Positions 49,976 to 58,007 of a stretch of DNA of 64,000 nucleotides are shown here, piece by piece; within the stretch, counting starts at the first letter, position 1, and the number at the start of each line of letters is the position of its first letter. The stretch is taken from contig NZ_JHXI01000010.1 of the NCBI RefSeq assembly GCF_000621785.1, forward strand, positions 1-64,000, read 5' to 3'. Below the pieces are notes generated by a model that saw only the letters and a list, made by a program, of their open reading frames with translations, ran no database searches and was not told the origin of the DNA. The translations under genes were made by a program, and so were the position numbers. This DNA comes from Ruminococcus flavefaciens ND2009. GTDB lineage: Bacteria > Bacillota > Clostridia > Oscillospirales > Ruminococcaceae.

Positions 49976-50683
49976 ATGGAAATATTCTTTTTACTGCAAT
50001 TCATGCTGGGGCCTATAGCCTTTATAGTAGTTACTGTTTTACTCTTAGTCAAGCAGTTTACACCAGGTCCCGACTCTCCATACAGGGCAGTTGGAGTGAA
50101 CAACAATTTGAACCAGTTTCTGGTATATGACGCTTCATTCTCGCCTGAAGAGTTTCTGGATTTTGCCAGGGAATTCTATCAGGAGTACAGGGACTGTATT
50201 CAGTACAAGGACATGGAAAAGCTTCGTACCATGGTGTCGGGAGCGCTGTATACGCAGCTTGAGACACAGATAGACGAGCTCCGCAGGAAGGGGCAGACCC
50301 TTCATACGGGAAGGATAAAATACGGCGATGTTATGATAATGGGCTGGAGACACGAAAGGAACAGAGATGTGCTGCCCGTAAAAATGAAGGCAGAGTACTG
50401 CGAATTCACCACCGATGATGTTACAGGCGAGGTGGTGAGCGGAGACAAGACCGTTCCCGAGATACTGGATCTCACCCTGGAATTCGCCAGAGCATCCTAC
50501 ACCCGTTCCGTGGACTTCATCGAAAAAAAGCAGGTGACCTGCCCCAAGTGCGGAGCGAAATACTCAATGGAGCAGGAGGGCGAATGCCCCTACTGCGGCA
50601 ATATCATAAAGTCGGCAAGATTTGACTGGATACTCAGCAATCTCAGAATAAACCCGCTCTTAACACCACCTGCCGAAAACTAA
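49976..50683 (+). CDS. Tim44-like domain protein 4 with zinc ribbon (235 aa)
   Basis: The shortest and most diverged member. It has one N-terminal helix (FFLLQFMLGPIAFIVVTVLLLV) in place of a signal peptide plus second helix. The Tim44-like domain has SFSPEEFLDFAREFYQEYRDC and LETQIDELRRKGQTLHTGRI, and the end is CPKCGAKYSMEQEGECPYCG then ARFDWILSNLRINP. The zinc ribbon would lie on the opposite side from the membrane anchor, as in its paralogues. GGGAGG precedes the start, 15 nt after protein 3. Confidence 0.83.
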   Translation: MEIFFLLQFMLGPIAFIVVTVLLLVKQFTPGPDSPYRAVGVNNNLNQFLVYDASFSPEEFLDFAREFYQEYRDCIQYKDMEKLRTMVSGALYTQLETQIDELRRKGQTLHTGRIKYGDVMIMGWRHERNRDVLPVKMKAEYCEFTTDDVTGEVVSGDKTVPEILDLTLEFARASYTRSVDFIEKKQVTCPKCGAKYSMEQEGECPYCGNIIKSARFDWILSNLRINPLLTPPAEN

Positions 50684-50738
50684 AGACAAATCAGACAGGC
50701 TTCCGATACGTCGGGAGCCTTGACTACAGGAGGGAAAA

Positions 50739-51422
50739 ATGGGAAATCGTCTGCTTATATGCGACAGCTCCCCTGCTGTCGGCAGGCTGATCGCTCTCAG
50801 ACTGAGAAATATGGGGATCGCATCGGAATGCTGCCGCCCTTCGTTGCAGGCAATAGCGAAAAGGTATGATCCTGCGGTACACAAAGCTGTGCTGCTGTTC
50901 ACCTACCGTGCCGATGAAAGGCTCCTTAAATTCATAAGGCAGGCAGCAGATAACGGCAGCACTGTCTTTGCGGGACTTTACTCGCCCTCTGCTGCCCTGG
51001 GGAAAAGCATTAAAAATGCAGGAGCCGCAGTCACATTCCTTATGCCCTGCCCGCCTGAGGAGATATGCAGCCGTATCCTGCTAAGGCTTGAGACTGCAAA
51101 CTCGACGGCTGAGCGTATAGAGCTGATACTCGCTGAGGCAGGCTTCCCGCGCAATCTCAGCGGATTTTACTACCTTGCAAAGGCTGCGGAGCTCTGCACC
51201 GCGGATCCCGCAAGGATATGGGGAGGAATGGGCGGTATCTATGAGGAGACTGCCGTGGCTTTTTCCACTTCCCCTTCACTCGTGGAAAGGTCTATCCGCA
51301 ATCTGAGCGCACATATCGCCGAAAACGGCGCCCTCATGCGGCTCACCAACGGTATGCTCTGCGAAAAGCTCACAAATACCGAGCTTATCTGCGCGGTCTG
51401 TGATATTTTTTCAAGACTGTAA
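50739..51422 (+). CDS. Spo0A-like DNA-binding protein with degenerate receiver (227 aa)
   Basis: Predicted cytoplasmic transcription regulator. Residues 125-227 match the Spo0A C-terminal DNA-binding domain: ELILAEAGFPRNLSGFYYLAKA, then FSTSPSLVERSIRNLSAHIAE as recognition helix (compare TASRVERAIRHAIEVAW in Spo0A) and LTNTELICAVCDIFSRL at the end. Residues 1-115 have a receiver-like pattern (LLICDSSPAVGRLIALRLRN ... LLFTYRADERLLKFIRQAAD) but the usual phospho-acceptor Asp and the metal-binding Asp pair are not evident. GGAGGG precedes the start. It follows the Tim44 array by 55 nt and precedes a two-component pair that has its own promoter. Not the main Spo0A, which would keep the Asp. Confidence 0.8.
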   Translation: MGNRLLICDSSPAVGRLIALRLRNMGIASECCRPSLQAIAKRYDPAVHKAVLLFTYRADERLLKFIRQAADNGSTVFAGLYSPSAALGKSIKNAGAAVTFLMPCPPEEICSRILLRLETANSTAERIELILAEAGFPRNLSGFYYLAKAAELCTADPARIWGGMGGIYEETAVAFSTSPSLVERSIRNLSAHIAENGALMRLTNGMLCEKLTNTELICAVCDIFSRL

Positions 51423-51472
51423 AATATGTATATAAGAAAGTTTACTGAGTTTAAAAAAATAACGGAATTCGA

Positions 51473-51501
51473 TTGACATTTTCCGCTGTTTGCGGTATAA
51501 T
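51473..51501 (+). promoter_or_regulatory. Promoter of response regulator operon
   Basis: TTGACA (51473-51478), 17-nt spacer, TATAAT (51496-51501), 43 nt before the start codon at 51545. Confidence 0.88.
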
Positions 51502-51544
51502 TAACTTAATATAATGTTTGATACGGAAGGAAGGTATTAAAACA

Positions 51545-52252
51545 ATGGCTAACGAAAAAAATCCGAAAGTCCTCATAGTTGACGATGACAAAAATATATG
51601 CGATCTCCTCAGACTTTATCTCGAAAAGGACGGATACAGCGTCCTCTTATGCCATGACGGCGATGACGCTGTCGTTAAATTCAAGGCTCTGAGCCCCGAT
51701 ATGGTGCTTCTCGATATTATGCTCCCCGGAAAGGACGGCTGGCAGGTATGCCGCGAGATCAGAAAGATCTCAAACGTTCCGATCATTATGATAACCGCCA
51801 AGGGCGAGACCATCGACAAGGTCATCGGTCTTGAGCTGGGCGCTGATGACTATATAGTAAAGCCCTTCGACGCAAAGGAGGTAATCGCCCGTATCAACGC
51901 CGTTACACGCCGTGTAGGCACAGGTATGGCTGAGCCCGAGTCAAAGGAAGTACACTATGACAAGCTCTCTGTCAATATGGACAGCTATGAGCTTAAGGTC
52001 AACGGCAAGAATATCGATACTCCCCCAAAGGAGCTTGAGCTTCTCTATTACCTTGCTTCCAATCCCAACAGAGTTTATACCCGCGACCAGCTCCTCGATG
52101 AGGTCTGGGGCTTCGAGTATTACGGCGACTCCAGGACCATCGACGTTCATATCAAACGTCTCCGCGAAAAGCTGGAGGGAGTTTCCGATAAGTGGACCCT
52201 CAAGACTGTCTGGGGCGTCGGCTACAAATTTGAAGCGGAAGAAGAGGAATAA
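51545..52252 (+). CDS. OmpR/PhoB-type response regulator (235 aa)
   Basis: Two-component regulator. The receiver domain has VLIVDDDKNICDLL (acidic pair), MVLLDIMLPGKDGWQVC with the phospho-acceptor Asp near residue 57, and IIMITAKGET and DDYIVKPFD with the conserved Lys. A winged-helix domain follows (LELLYYLASNPNRVYTRDQL ... SRTIDVHIKRLREKLE). The start at 51545 is used because of GGAAGGAAGG upstream. It is paired with the kinase downstream; a hairpin lies in between. Confidence 0.94.
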   Translation: MANEKNPKVLIVDDDKNICDLLRLYLEKDGYSVLLCHDGDDAVVKFKALSPDMVLLDIMLPGKDGWQVCREIRKISNVPIIMITAKGETIDKVIGLELGADDYIVKPFDAKEVIARINAVTRRVGTGMAEPESKEVHYDKLSVNMDSYELKVNGKNIDTPPKELELLYYLASNPNRVYTRDQLLDEVWGFEYYGDSRTIDVHIKRLREKLEGVSDKWTLKTVWGVGYKFEAEEEE

Positions 52253-52275
52253 GCTCTCATTAACTTCAAAGCATA

Positions 52276-52300
52276 AAGGGGACGCTCAGTCCCCTTATTT
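52276..52300 (+). terminator. Terminator-like hairpin between regulator and kinase genes
   Basis: AAGGGGAC (52276-52283) / GTCCCCTT (52289-52296) followed by ATTTTG, ending 17 nt before the kinase start. It is compact with a short T run, so it probably attenuates rather than fully blocks kinase transcription. Confidence 0.65.
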
Positions 52301-52318
52301 TGTATGAGGTGATAACTT

Positions 52319-53779
52319 TTGAAATCCAGAAAAAGCTCTTATGACAAGCTTTTCATATTTATCGCTGTTATACTCCTGTCGCTGAATATAGTCATAGGCG
52401 TGGTGCTCATCACCATAAGCTCGGCGGTGTACAAGTCCACCAAGCTGGACGAGCTCCAGTCCATAGGCGACCTGTTCATCAGCTGTATGCAGGACAACTA
52501 CACCGAGACCAGGGACACCCGTTCCGAGACCACCAAGAACCTCCATAAGAAGTTCTCATCGAAATATCATCTGATGATCTATATCTACGACGAGAACGGC
52601 AACTGCGTGCTCTCCGATGCGGACTACCGCGAGGACCCCAAAAAGGTGGTAAAGAACAGCTCCAAAATGACTGTGTCAGAGGTGGAAAGCCTGAGCCAAA
52701 AGGACTTTCTCGACATAGAGAGCAGCAATATCTCCGCCAATGAGCCCTATATGCTCTACGGCACCTGCTTCTTCCTCAGCGGCGAGAATGACCTGGTACC
52801 TTCGAGAATGTTCGCCAAGATATACGCAAAATCAAGCGACATCAATTCATTCTCGGTAAAGATAGCTGTGTTCTACACCCTGTTCTGCCTGCTGAGCCTT
52901 GTCGTACAGCTCTTCCTCATAAGGCGCAGGTTCAATAAGCTCTCCGCCTATGAGAACGAATTCAGGCGAATAAGCGAGATGTATGCAAAGCGTGACTTCT
53001 CCGAGAAGATACCTACAGACGTTCCCTATACCACCCCCGAGATCGCTGACTACGTCAACGCTGTGGCTGCGGACGTCGCAAAGAGCGAGGAGACCAGCAA
53101 GACCTTCATCGCCAATGTTTCCCACGAGCTTAGAACTCCTATCACTACCATAGGCGGCTTCGTGGACGGTATCCTTGACGGTACTATCCCCAAGACCAGA
53201 CAGAATGAGTATCTCGTCCTTGTTTCCAAGGAGATAAAGCGCCTCCGCATACTCATCTCCTCAATGCTCAATATGTCGCGCTTTGAGACAGGTACCCTCA
53301 GACCTAATTTCCGCGACGTGAACCTGACAGAGATAGTTATCCAGACCGTCCTCATGTTTGAGAAGAAGATAGAGGACAAGAACCTGGAGGTAGAGGGCCT
53401 CGGCAGCGAGCGTATGTCCGCAGAGGTTGACCCCGACCTTATCCAACAGGTAGTTTACAACCTGGTTGAAAATGCCGTAAAATTCATAAACACAGGCGGT
53501 ACTCTCTCATTCAGATTTGAGCGCTCCATAAACGGCATATGTACCATAGGCATAAAGAATACGGGCGAGGGTCTCAAGAACGACGAGATCTCACAGGTAT
53601 TCGACCGCTTCTACAAGACCGATTCCTCCCGCGGCAAGGACACCACGGGTCTGGGTCTGGCAATATCACGAAAGATAGTTCATCTCCACCACGGTCACAT
53701 CGTTGTAAAGAGCGTGTACGGAGAATATACGGAGTTTCTCATTCAGATACCCGAGAAACAGCCTAAAAAGAAAGGATAA
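52319..53779 (+). CDS. Sensor histidine kinase (486 aa)
   Basis: Membrane kinase paired with the preceding regulator. Two membrane helices (FIAVILLSLNIVIGVVLITIS near residue 12 and FYTLFCLLSLVVQLFLI near 185) flank an extracytoplasmic sensor domain (YHLMIYIYDENGNCVL). A linker and dimerisation domain with the phospho-His VSHELRTPITTIGGF near residue 270 follow, then the N box NLVENAVKFI and the G boxes DSSRGKDTTGLGLAISRKI. A TTG start at 52319 is used; GAGGTG lies 8 nt before it. It ends 3 nt before the HtrA-like gene, which it may control. Confidence 0.93.
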   Translation: MKSRKSSYDKLFIFIAVILLSLNIVIGVVLITISSAVYKSTKLDELQSIGDLFISCMQDNYTETRDTRSETTKNLHKKFSSKYHLMIYIYDENGNCVLSDADYREDPKKVVKNSSKMTVSEVESLSQKDFLDIESSNISANEPYMLYGTCFFLSGENDLVPSRMFAKIYAKSSDINSFSVKIAVFYTLFCLLSLVVQLFLIRRRFNKLSAYENEFRRISEMYAKRDFSEKIPTDVPYTTPEIADYVNAVAADVAKSEETSKTFIANVSHELRTPITTIGGFVDGILDGTIPKTRQNEYLVLVSKEIKRLRILISSMLNMSRFETGTLRPNFRDVNLTEIVIQTVLMFEKKIEDKNLEVEGLGSERMSAEVDPDLIQQVVYNLVENAVKFINTGGTLSFRFERSINGICTIGIKNTGEGLKNDEISQVFDRFYKTDSSRGKDTTGLGLAISRKIVHLHHGHIVVKSVYGEYTEFLIQIPEKQPKKKG

Positions 53780-53782
53780 TCA

Positions 53783-55441
53783 ATGGACGAAAGAGATAAT
53801 TTATACGGCAGCAGCTCTCAGCAGCCCTATGTACCGAAGCATGAGAAGCCTGCCGCGGAAAGCTCCTATAACAGCTATGGAAGCTCTCAGCACAGCTACG
53901 GTCAGCAGCAGTCCGCAGCCTATGAGCAGAAGAACACAGGCTACGGTCAGTCCTCCTCAAACAGCTACGGCAGCTCTCAGCAGGGCTACGGGCAGCAGCC
54001 TCAGCAGCAGACGGGCTATCCCCGTCAGAGCAGCGGCTACGATCAGCAGAACGGCTATCCCCGTCAGGACGGAGGCTATCAGCAGCAGCCGTCAGGCGGC
54101 TATAATCAGAGCTATAATCAGCAGAATACAGGCTACGGTCAGCCCGGCTATAATCAGCCCCGCCGTCCCGTATACGATAAATTCATGTATGAGCCAATAG
54201 GCTTTGAGGAGCTTGAGAAAAACTCTCCCGCAATGAGCTTCCCCGATAATGAGCAGCTCCGCGAGAAGAACAACTCCACTATAAAGAAGCTGTTCATCAT
54301 TCTCCTTATATTTACCGCAGGCCTCGGCATTTTCGGGATCGTACACGATATAATCGCCAGCGACAGCATAGTGGATCAGATAGGCTCTCCTCAGGCTGTG
54401 GTGCTCTATAAGGAGCACAAGCCCGACGGCGCCAACGATGCGGAAAAATACAAGGACGCAAGCGGAAAATACACTCCCGAGGGCGCTGCTGCTCTCGTAA
54501 GACCCTCCATCGTCAAGATATACACATACGCGGACTACTCAGGCTACACTGCAAAGCGTCCCCTGGGCACAGGCTCGGGCATTGTCCTCAACGAGGACGG
54601 ATATATCGTTACAAATGCCCATGTGCTTGAGGCAGAGGGCTACCACAGGATAGAGACCATGGACGGCGATTTCTACGACGCCAAGGTCATAGGCAGAGAC
54701 GCAAAGACCGATATTGCGGTCATAAAGGTAAATGCCGAGGGACTTGTCCCCGCTGTTCTGGGCGACTCTGACGAGGCTGTTGTGGGCGAGACCGTTATCG
54801 CTATCGGTAACCCCGCAAACCTTGCCAGCACCGTCACCGACGGTATCGTGTCCGCAGTCAACCGTAAGATAAGAAGCGATTCCTCGGGCTTTGAGATGGA
54901 CTGTATCCAGACCAATGCCGAGATAAGCCCCGGTAACTCCGGCGGTGCTCTGGTAAATATGTACGGTCAGGTAATCGGTATAACTTCATCCAAATACGTC
55001 AGCAACGACCTTGAGGGTCTGGGCTTCGCTATCACTATCAACGAGGCTTATCCCGTTATCGAGGAGCTTGCAAAGAACGGCTTCGTTGCAGGACGCTTCA
55101 GGATAGGTATCCAGCTCATAGATATGGCTTCCGAGGCTAAGCTCCAGACCATTGAGGATAAGCTGGGCTACGAGCTTCCCGAGGACTTCAGAGGCGTTTA
55201 CATCGAGAAGGTGGACAAGGACGCCGACATCGCCAACACCGAGCTCAAGGAGGGCGACTTCATCTGCGAGATAAACGGCAAGACCGTCACCACCTATGAT
55301 GAGCTCTATGACACCATAAGCAGCCAGTACGAAGCCGGCGACAAGGTGCCTGCCACCTGCGCTCACGTCGGCAAGGACGGCACCGTGAGATACTACAAGA
55401 TAGAGTTCAAGCTCATGGAGGATACCTCTGGCAACTATTGA
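53783..55441 (+). CDS. HtrA-like serine protease with prion-like N-terminal tail (552 aa)
   Basis: Membrane-anchored DegP/HtrA protease of the quality-control type. Residues 1-130 are a low-complexity Gln/Gly/Ser/Tyr-rich cytoplasmic tail (repeats of SYGSSQQGYGQQ and YNQ). One membrane helix near 170 (LFIILLIFTAGLGIFGIV) leads to an extracytoplasmic trypsin-like domain: His in YIVTNAHVLE near 279, Asp in AKTDIAVIKV near 308, Ser in SPGNSGGALVN near 384. A C-terminal PDZ domain (FRGVYIEKVDKDADIANTEL, GDFICEINGKTV) follows. It is the third gene of the regulator-kinase-protease operon. Its last 7 nt overlap the opposite-strand gene 55435-55836. Confidence 0.93.
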   Translation: MDERDNLYGSSSQQPYVPKHEKPAAESSYNSYGSSQHSYGQQQSAAYEQKNTGYGQSSSNSYGSSQQGYGQQPQQQTGYPRQSSGYDQQNGYPRQDGGYQQQPSGGYNQSYNQQNTGYGQPGYNQPRRPVYDKFMYEPIGFEELEKNSPAMSFPDNEQLREKNNSTIKKLFIILLIFTAGLGIFGIVHDIIASDSIVDQIGSPQAVVLYKEHKPDGANDAEKYKDASGKYTPEGAAALVRPSIVKIYTYADYSGYTAKRPLGTGSGIVLNEDGYIVTNAHVLEAEGYHRIETMDGDFYDAKVIGRDAKTDIAVIKVNAEGLVPAVLGDSDEAVVGETVIAIGNPANLASTVTDGIVSAVNRKIRSDSSGFEMDCIQTNAEISPGNSGGALVNMYGQVIGITSSKYVSNDLEGLGFAITINEAYPVIEELAKNGFVAGRFRIGIQLIDMASEAKLQTIEDKLGYELPEDFRGVYIEKVDKDADIANTELKEGDFICEINGKTVTTYDELYDTISSQYEAGDKVPATCAHVGKDGTVRYYKIEFKLMEDTSGNY

Positions 55442-55836
55442 TCTGTAAGACCCTTCGGGCGTTTTGAGTTAACGCCTGCAACTCCCCCTGCTGCACCGCA
55501 TATGGTCAGCAGGAGGAGTTTTTTTATGCCGGGAAGCTCCCCAAAAAGCACTATCCCCGCGGCTGCAATGATCGTATACATCAGAGCGCCGCAGAGAGAG
55601 CCGCCGTAGAGCCCTCTCCTGCGCCTGTAACTGCCGTAGACGTAGGCTCCCGCACATGAACCTGCCCCGAGAGAAAAGCCTGCAAAGGCTGCGGTGAGCC
55701 CTATATCTCCCATGATATAATATATGACCGCCGCAGACATTACCGCTGCCGCTGCTGTACAGGCAAGTCCGCAGCACACCGCTGCTGCCATGCTGAGGAA
55801 GCCGTTTGCCCACAGGCTTTTTCTGTGTCTGCGCAT
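55435..55836 (-). CDS. TIGR04086 family membrane protein (133 aa)
   Basis: Small polytopic membrane protein: four Gly/Ala-rich helices (VCCGLACTAAAAVMSAAVIY, GLTAAFAGFSLGAGSCAGAY, GALMYTIIAAAGIVLFGE and LLLLTICGAAGGVAGVN). The pattern is typical of the TIGR04086 family of Firmicutes. It starts 53 nt after yajC on the same strand. Its ribosome binding site GGAGG lies inside the 3' arm of the yajC terminator hairpin. Function is unknown. Confidence 0.82.
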   Translation of the reverse strand: MRRHRKSLWANGFLSMAAAVCCGLACTAAAAVMSAAVIYYIMGDIGLTAAFAGFSLGAGSCAGAYVYGSYRRRRGLYGGSLCGALMYTIIAAAGIVLFGELPGIKKLLLLTICGAAGGVAGVNSKRPKGLTDQ

Positions 55837-55884
55837 AAAAAACCTCCGTCATAGAATTCTGTGTAATTCTATGCGGAGGTTTTT
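55837..55884 (-). terminator. Hairpin after yajC that also holds the next ribosome binding site
   Basis: On the minus strand AAAAACCTCCGCATAGAATT pairs with AATTCTATGACGGAGGTTTTT (55865-55884 with 55837-55857, one mismatch and a bulge), ending in a T run before the ATG at 55836. The GGAGG of the downstream gene is part of the stem. It may terminate transcription and hide the RBS in read-through transcripts. Confidence 0.8.
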
Positions 55885-55888
55885 GTTT

Positions 55889-56419
55889 TTATTCTTCTTC
55901 GTCGTCCTTCTTCTTGTTTTTCTTCTTGGACTTCTTATCTGCCTCGTCGTCATCATCATCGTCAACCACAGCGGCAGAAGCAACAGCTGCTGACTTCTTG
56001 CCGGAAGCCTTGGCTTCCTTGAGACGCTCTGCTGCGGAAACGTTCTCGGTGATAGCCCAGTTCTTTATTCTGAGCTTGTGCTTTGCGCCGCCTGTCTCGA
56101 TAACGACTGTATCCTCGCCCACGCTTACAACGATACCAACGATACCGCCGCCTGTAACGATCTCATCGCCTACCTGAAGGCTTTCCTGCATCTCCTTGAG
56201 TTCTCTGTCGCGCTTCTTCTGGGGTCTGATAGCCATGAAGTAGAGCAGCACGAACATAACGATGAGCATAAGGGGCATTGAGAGAAGGCTGCCCATACCG
56301 GGCTGCTGACCGTTTCCTGCGCCTGCTTCGCCCTCAGCGAAAGCATTGAGAGCAGTAGAACCTGCCATAGCCATTGTACATACAGCTGCGGCAAGAGAGG
56401 TAAATATCTTCTTATTCAT
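55889..56419 (-). CDS. yajC: Preprotein translocase subunit YajC (176 aa)
   Basis: Accessory subunit of the SecDF-YajC complex that aids protein export. Seen: helix MPLMLIVMFVLLYFMAI followed by RPQKKRDRELKEMQESLQVGDEIVTGGG, the YajC hallmark. Two oddities: residues 1-28 look like a cleavable signal peptide (FTSLAAAVCTMAMAGSTALNAFA), and the C-terminus is extended with Asp and Lys runs (DDDDDDEADKKSKKKNKKK), making the protein longer than the usual 90-110 residues. It has its own consensus promoter. Confidence 0.93.
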   Translation of the reverse strand: MNKKIFTSLAAAVCTMAMAGSTALNAFAEGEAGAGNGQQPGMGSLLSMPLMLIVMFVLLYFMAIRPQKKRDRELKEMQESLQVGDEIVTGGGIVGIVVSVGEDTVVIETGGAKHKLRIKNWAITENVSAAERLKEAKASGKKSAAVASAAVVDDDDDDEADKKSKKKNKKKDDEEE

Positions 56420-56462
56420 GTTATTTCTCCTATCGTTCGGGATTGTATTTCATACAATGGAT

Positions 56463-56491
56463 ATTATATCACATCTCGGTGAGTTTTGCAA
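56463..56491 (-). promoter_or_regulatory. Promoter of yajC
   Basis: Minus-strand TTGCAA (56486-56491), 17-nt spacer, TATAAT (56463-56468), 44 nt before the ATG at 56419 and after the ribosomal operon terminator. Confidence 0.75.
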
Positions 56492-56533
56492 GTACTTTTT
56501 CACCGATTTTCCGCATTTTTTATAGGCATATCG

Positions 56534-56568
56534 CAAAAAAGAGCCGCTCCCATTACGGGAACGGCTCC
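56534..56568 (-). terminator. Terminator of the ribosomal protein operon
   Basis: Minus-strand GAGCCGTTCCC (56557-56567) / GGGAGCGGCTC (56541-56551) followed by TTTTTT, 20 nt after the rplQ stop. Confidence 0.92.
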
Positions 56569-56585
56569 TGTCGTTATATCTCTGA

Positions 56586-56927
56586 TCAAACGAGCTTGAT
56601 GATAGCCATTTCAGCGGCGTCACCGCGGCGGGGACCGATCTTAACGATCTGTGTGTAACCACCGTTTCTCTCTGCATACTTGGGAGCGATCTCGTCGATA
56701 AGCTTCTTAGCAACGGACTCCTTTGTAATGTAAGAGAACACCTGACGCTTGGAGTGCAGATCATCATTTTTACCGATAGTGATCATTTTTTCTGCAACTG
56801 CACGAACTTCCTTAGCTCTTGTAACGGTAGTTTCGATCTGACCGTTCTCAAGCAGGAAAGTAACCATGCCTCTGAGCATAGCCTTTCTATGATCAGATGT
56901 TCTGCCCAGTTTTCTTGTACCCGGCAT
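56586..56927 (-). CDS. rplQ: 50S ribosomal protein L17
   Basis: Large-subunit protein. [21 protein letters not shown] is the canonical L17 start, followed by [22 protein letters not shown] and [19 protein letters not shown] near the C-terminus. Length 113 is standard. The start at 56927 has AGGAG 8 nt upstream; a GTG nine bases earlier is less likely. Last gene of the operon. Confidence 0.97.
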   Translation of the reverse strand: MPGTRKLGRTSDHRKAMLRGMVTFLLENGQIETTVTRAKEVRAVAEKMITIGKNDDLHSKRQVFSYITKESVAKKLIDEIAPKYAERNGGYTQIVKIGPRRGDAAEMAIIKLV

Positions 56928-56975
56928 TGTATTCACTCCTTTTTATAGTGGTGCGCTAAACGCACGTTTTATGGT

Positions 56976-57941
56976 TTATTCCTCTTCAGAGGAGAGGTCA
57001 AAGCCCAGTGACTGGAGCTTCTCCTTGACCTCATCGAAGGACTTCTTTCCAAGGTTTCTAACCTTCATCATTTCTTCCTCAGACTTATTGATCAAGTCAT
57101 CTACGGTATTGATACCTGCACGCTTCAGACAATTGAAGGAACGTACAGATAAGTCAAGATCCTCAATGGTCATCTCAAGGATTTTTTCCTTACCCTTCTC
57201 ATCCTTTTCAACAAGGACCTCAGCCAGTCCTGCCTCTTCTGAGAGGTCGATGAACAGCTTCAGATGCTCGTTGAGGAGATTGGCTGCCTGTGATAAAGCT
57301 TCCTTAGCGGAGATGGTACCGTCTGTCCATACCTCCATGGTAAGCTTATCATAGTCGGTGACCTGACCGAGTCGTGTATCCTCTACGGTGTAATTCACCT
57401 TAAGAACAGGAGTATAGATGCTGTCTACGGCGATAACGTCAACGGGGAGGTTGATCTGCTTCTTGTTTCTTTCTGCGGAAACGTAGCCTCTTCCTCTGTC
57501 GATGGTGATCTCCATATAGAGCTTTGCGTCCTTACCCAGTGTAGCGATGTGCATACCGGGGTCGAGGATATTCACCTCAGAGTCGGTTTTTATATCGCCG
57601 GCAGTAATTTCACATTCGCCCTCTGCCTCTATATATACTGTCTTAGGGCCTTCGCCGTAAAGCTTAGCCGTCAGTCCTTTAATACTGAGGATTATTTCGG
57701 TAACGTCTTCTTTTACGCCCGGAATAGTTGACAACTCATGGTGTACTGTACCATCCTTGCCCGAAAGCTTTACAGATGTTACAGCCACACCCGGAAGTGA
57801 GGAGAGCAGCACACGTCTGAGGCTGTTTCCAAGTGTAATACCGTATCCACGCTCCAGCGGTGCTAAAACGAATTTGCCGTATTTGCCGTCACTTTTAAGC
57901 TCGACGATCTCAATATCAGGCTTATTAATTTTTTCCAGCAT
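56976..57941 (-). CDS. rpoA: RNA polymerase alpha subunit
   Basis: Scaffold for RNA polymerase assembly, contacting UP elements and activators. N-terminal domain with [20 protein letters not shown] (dimer interface), C-terminal domain with [20 protein letters not shown] and [15 protein letters not shown] (DNA contact). The start at 57941 ([10 protein letters not shown]) has GGAGGG upstream; 321 residues is the usual length. Confidence 0.97.
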   Translation of the reverse strand: MLEKINKPDIEIVELKSDGKYGKFVLAPLERGYGITLGNSLRRVLLSSLPGVAVTSVKLSGKDGTVHHELSTIPGVKEDVTEIILSIKGLTAKLYGEGPKTVYIEAEGECEITAGDIKTDSEVNILDPGMHIATLGKDAKLYMEITIDRGRGYVSAERNKKQINLPVDVIAVDSIYTPVLKVNYTVEDTRLGQVTDYDKLTMEVWTDGTISAKEALSQAANLLNEHLKLFIDLSEEAGLAEVLVEKDEKGKEKILEMTIEDLDLSVRSFNCLKRAGINTVDDLINKSEEEMMKVRNLGKKSFDEVKEKLQSLGFDLSSEEE

Positions 57942-58007
57942 AAAAACCCTCCTATTTCGCAATTAATGTTGATTTCGAATACTGACGCTTCAAGTAGATC
58001 CCTTTGA

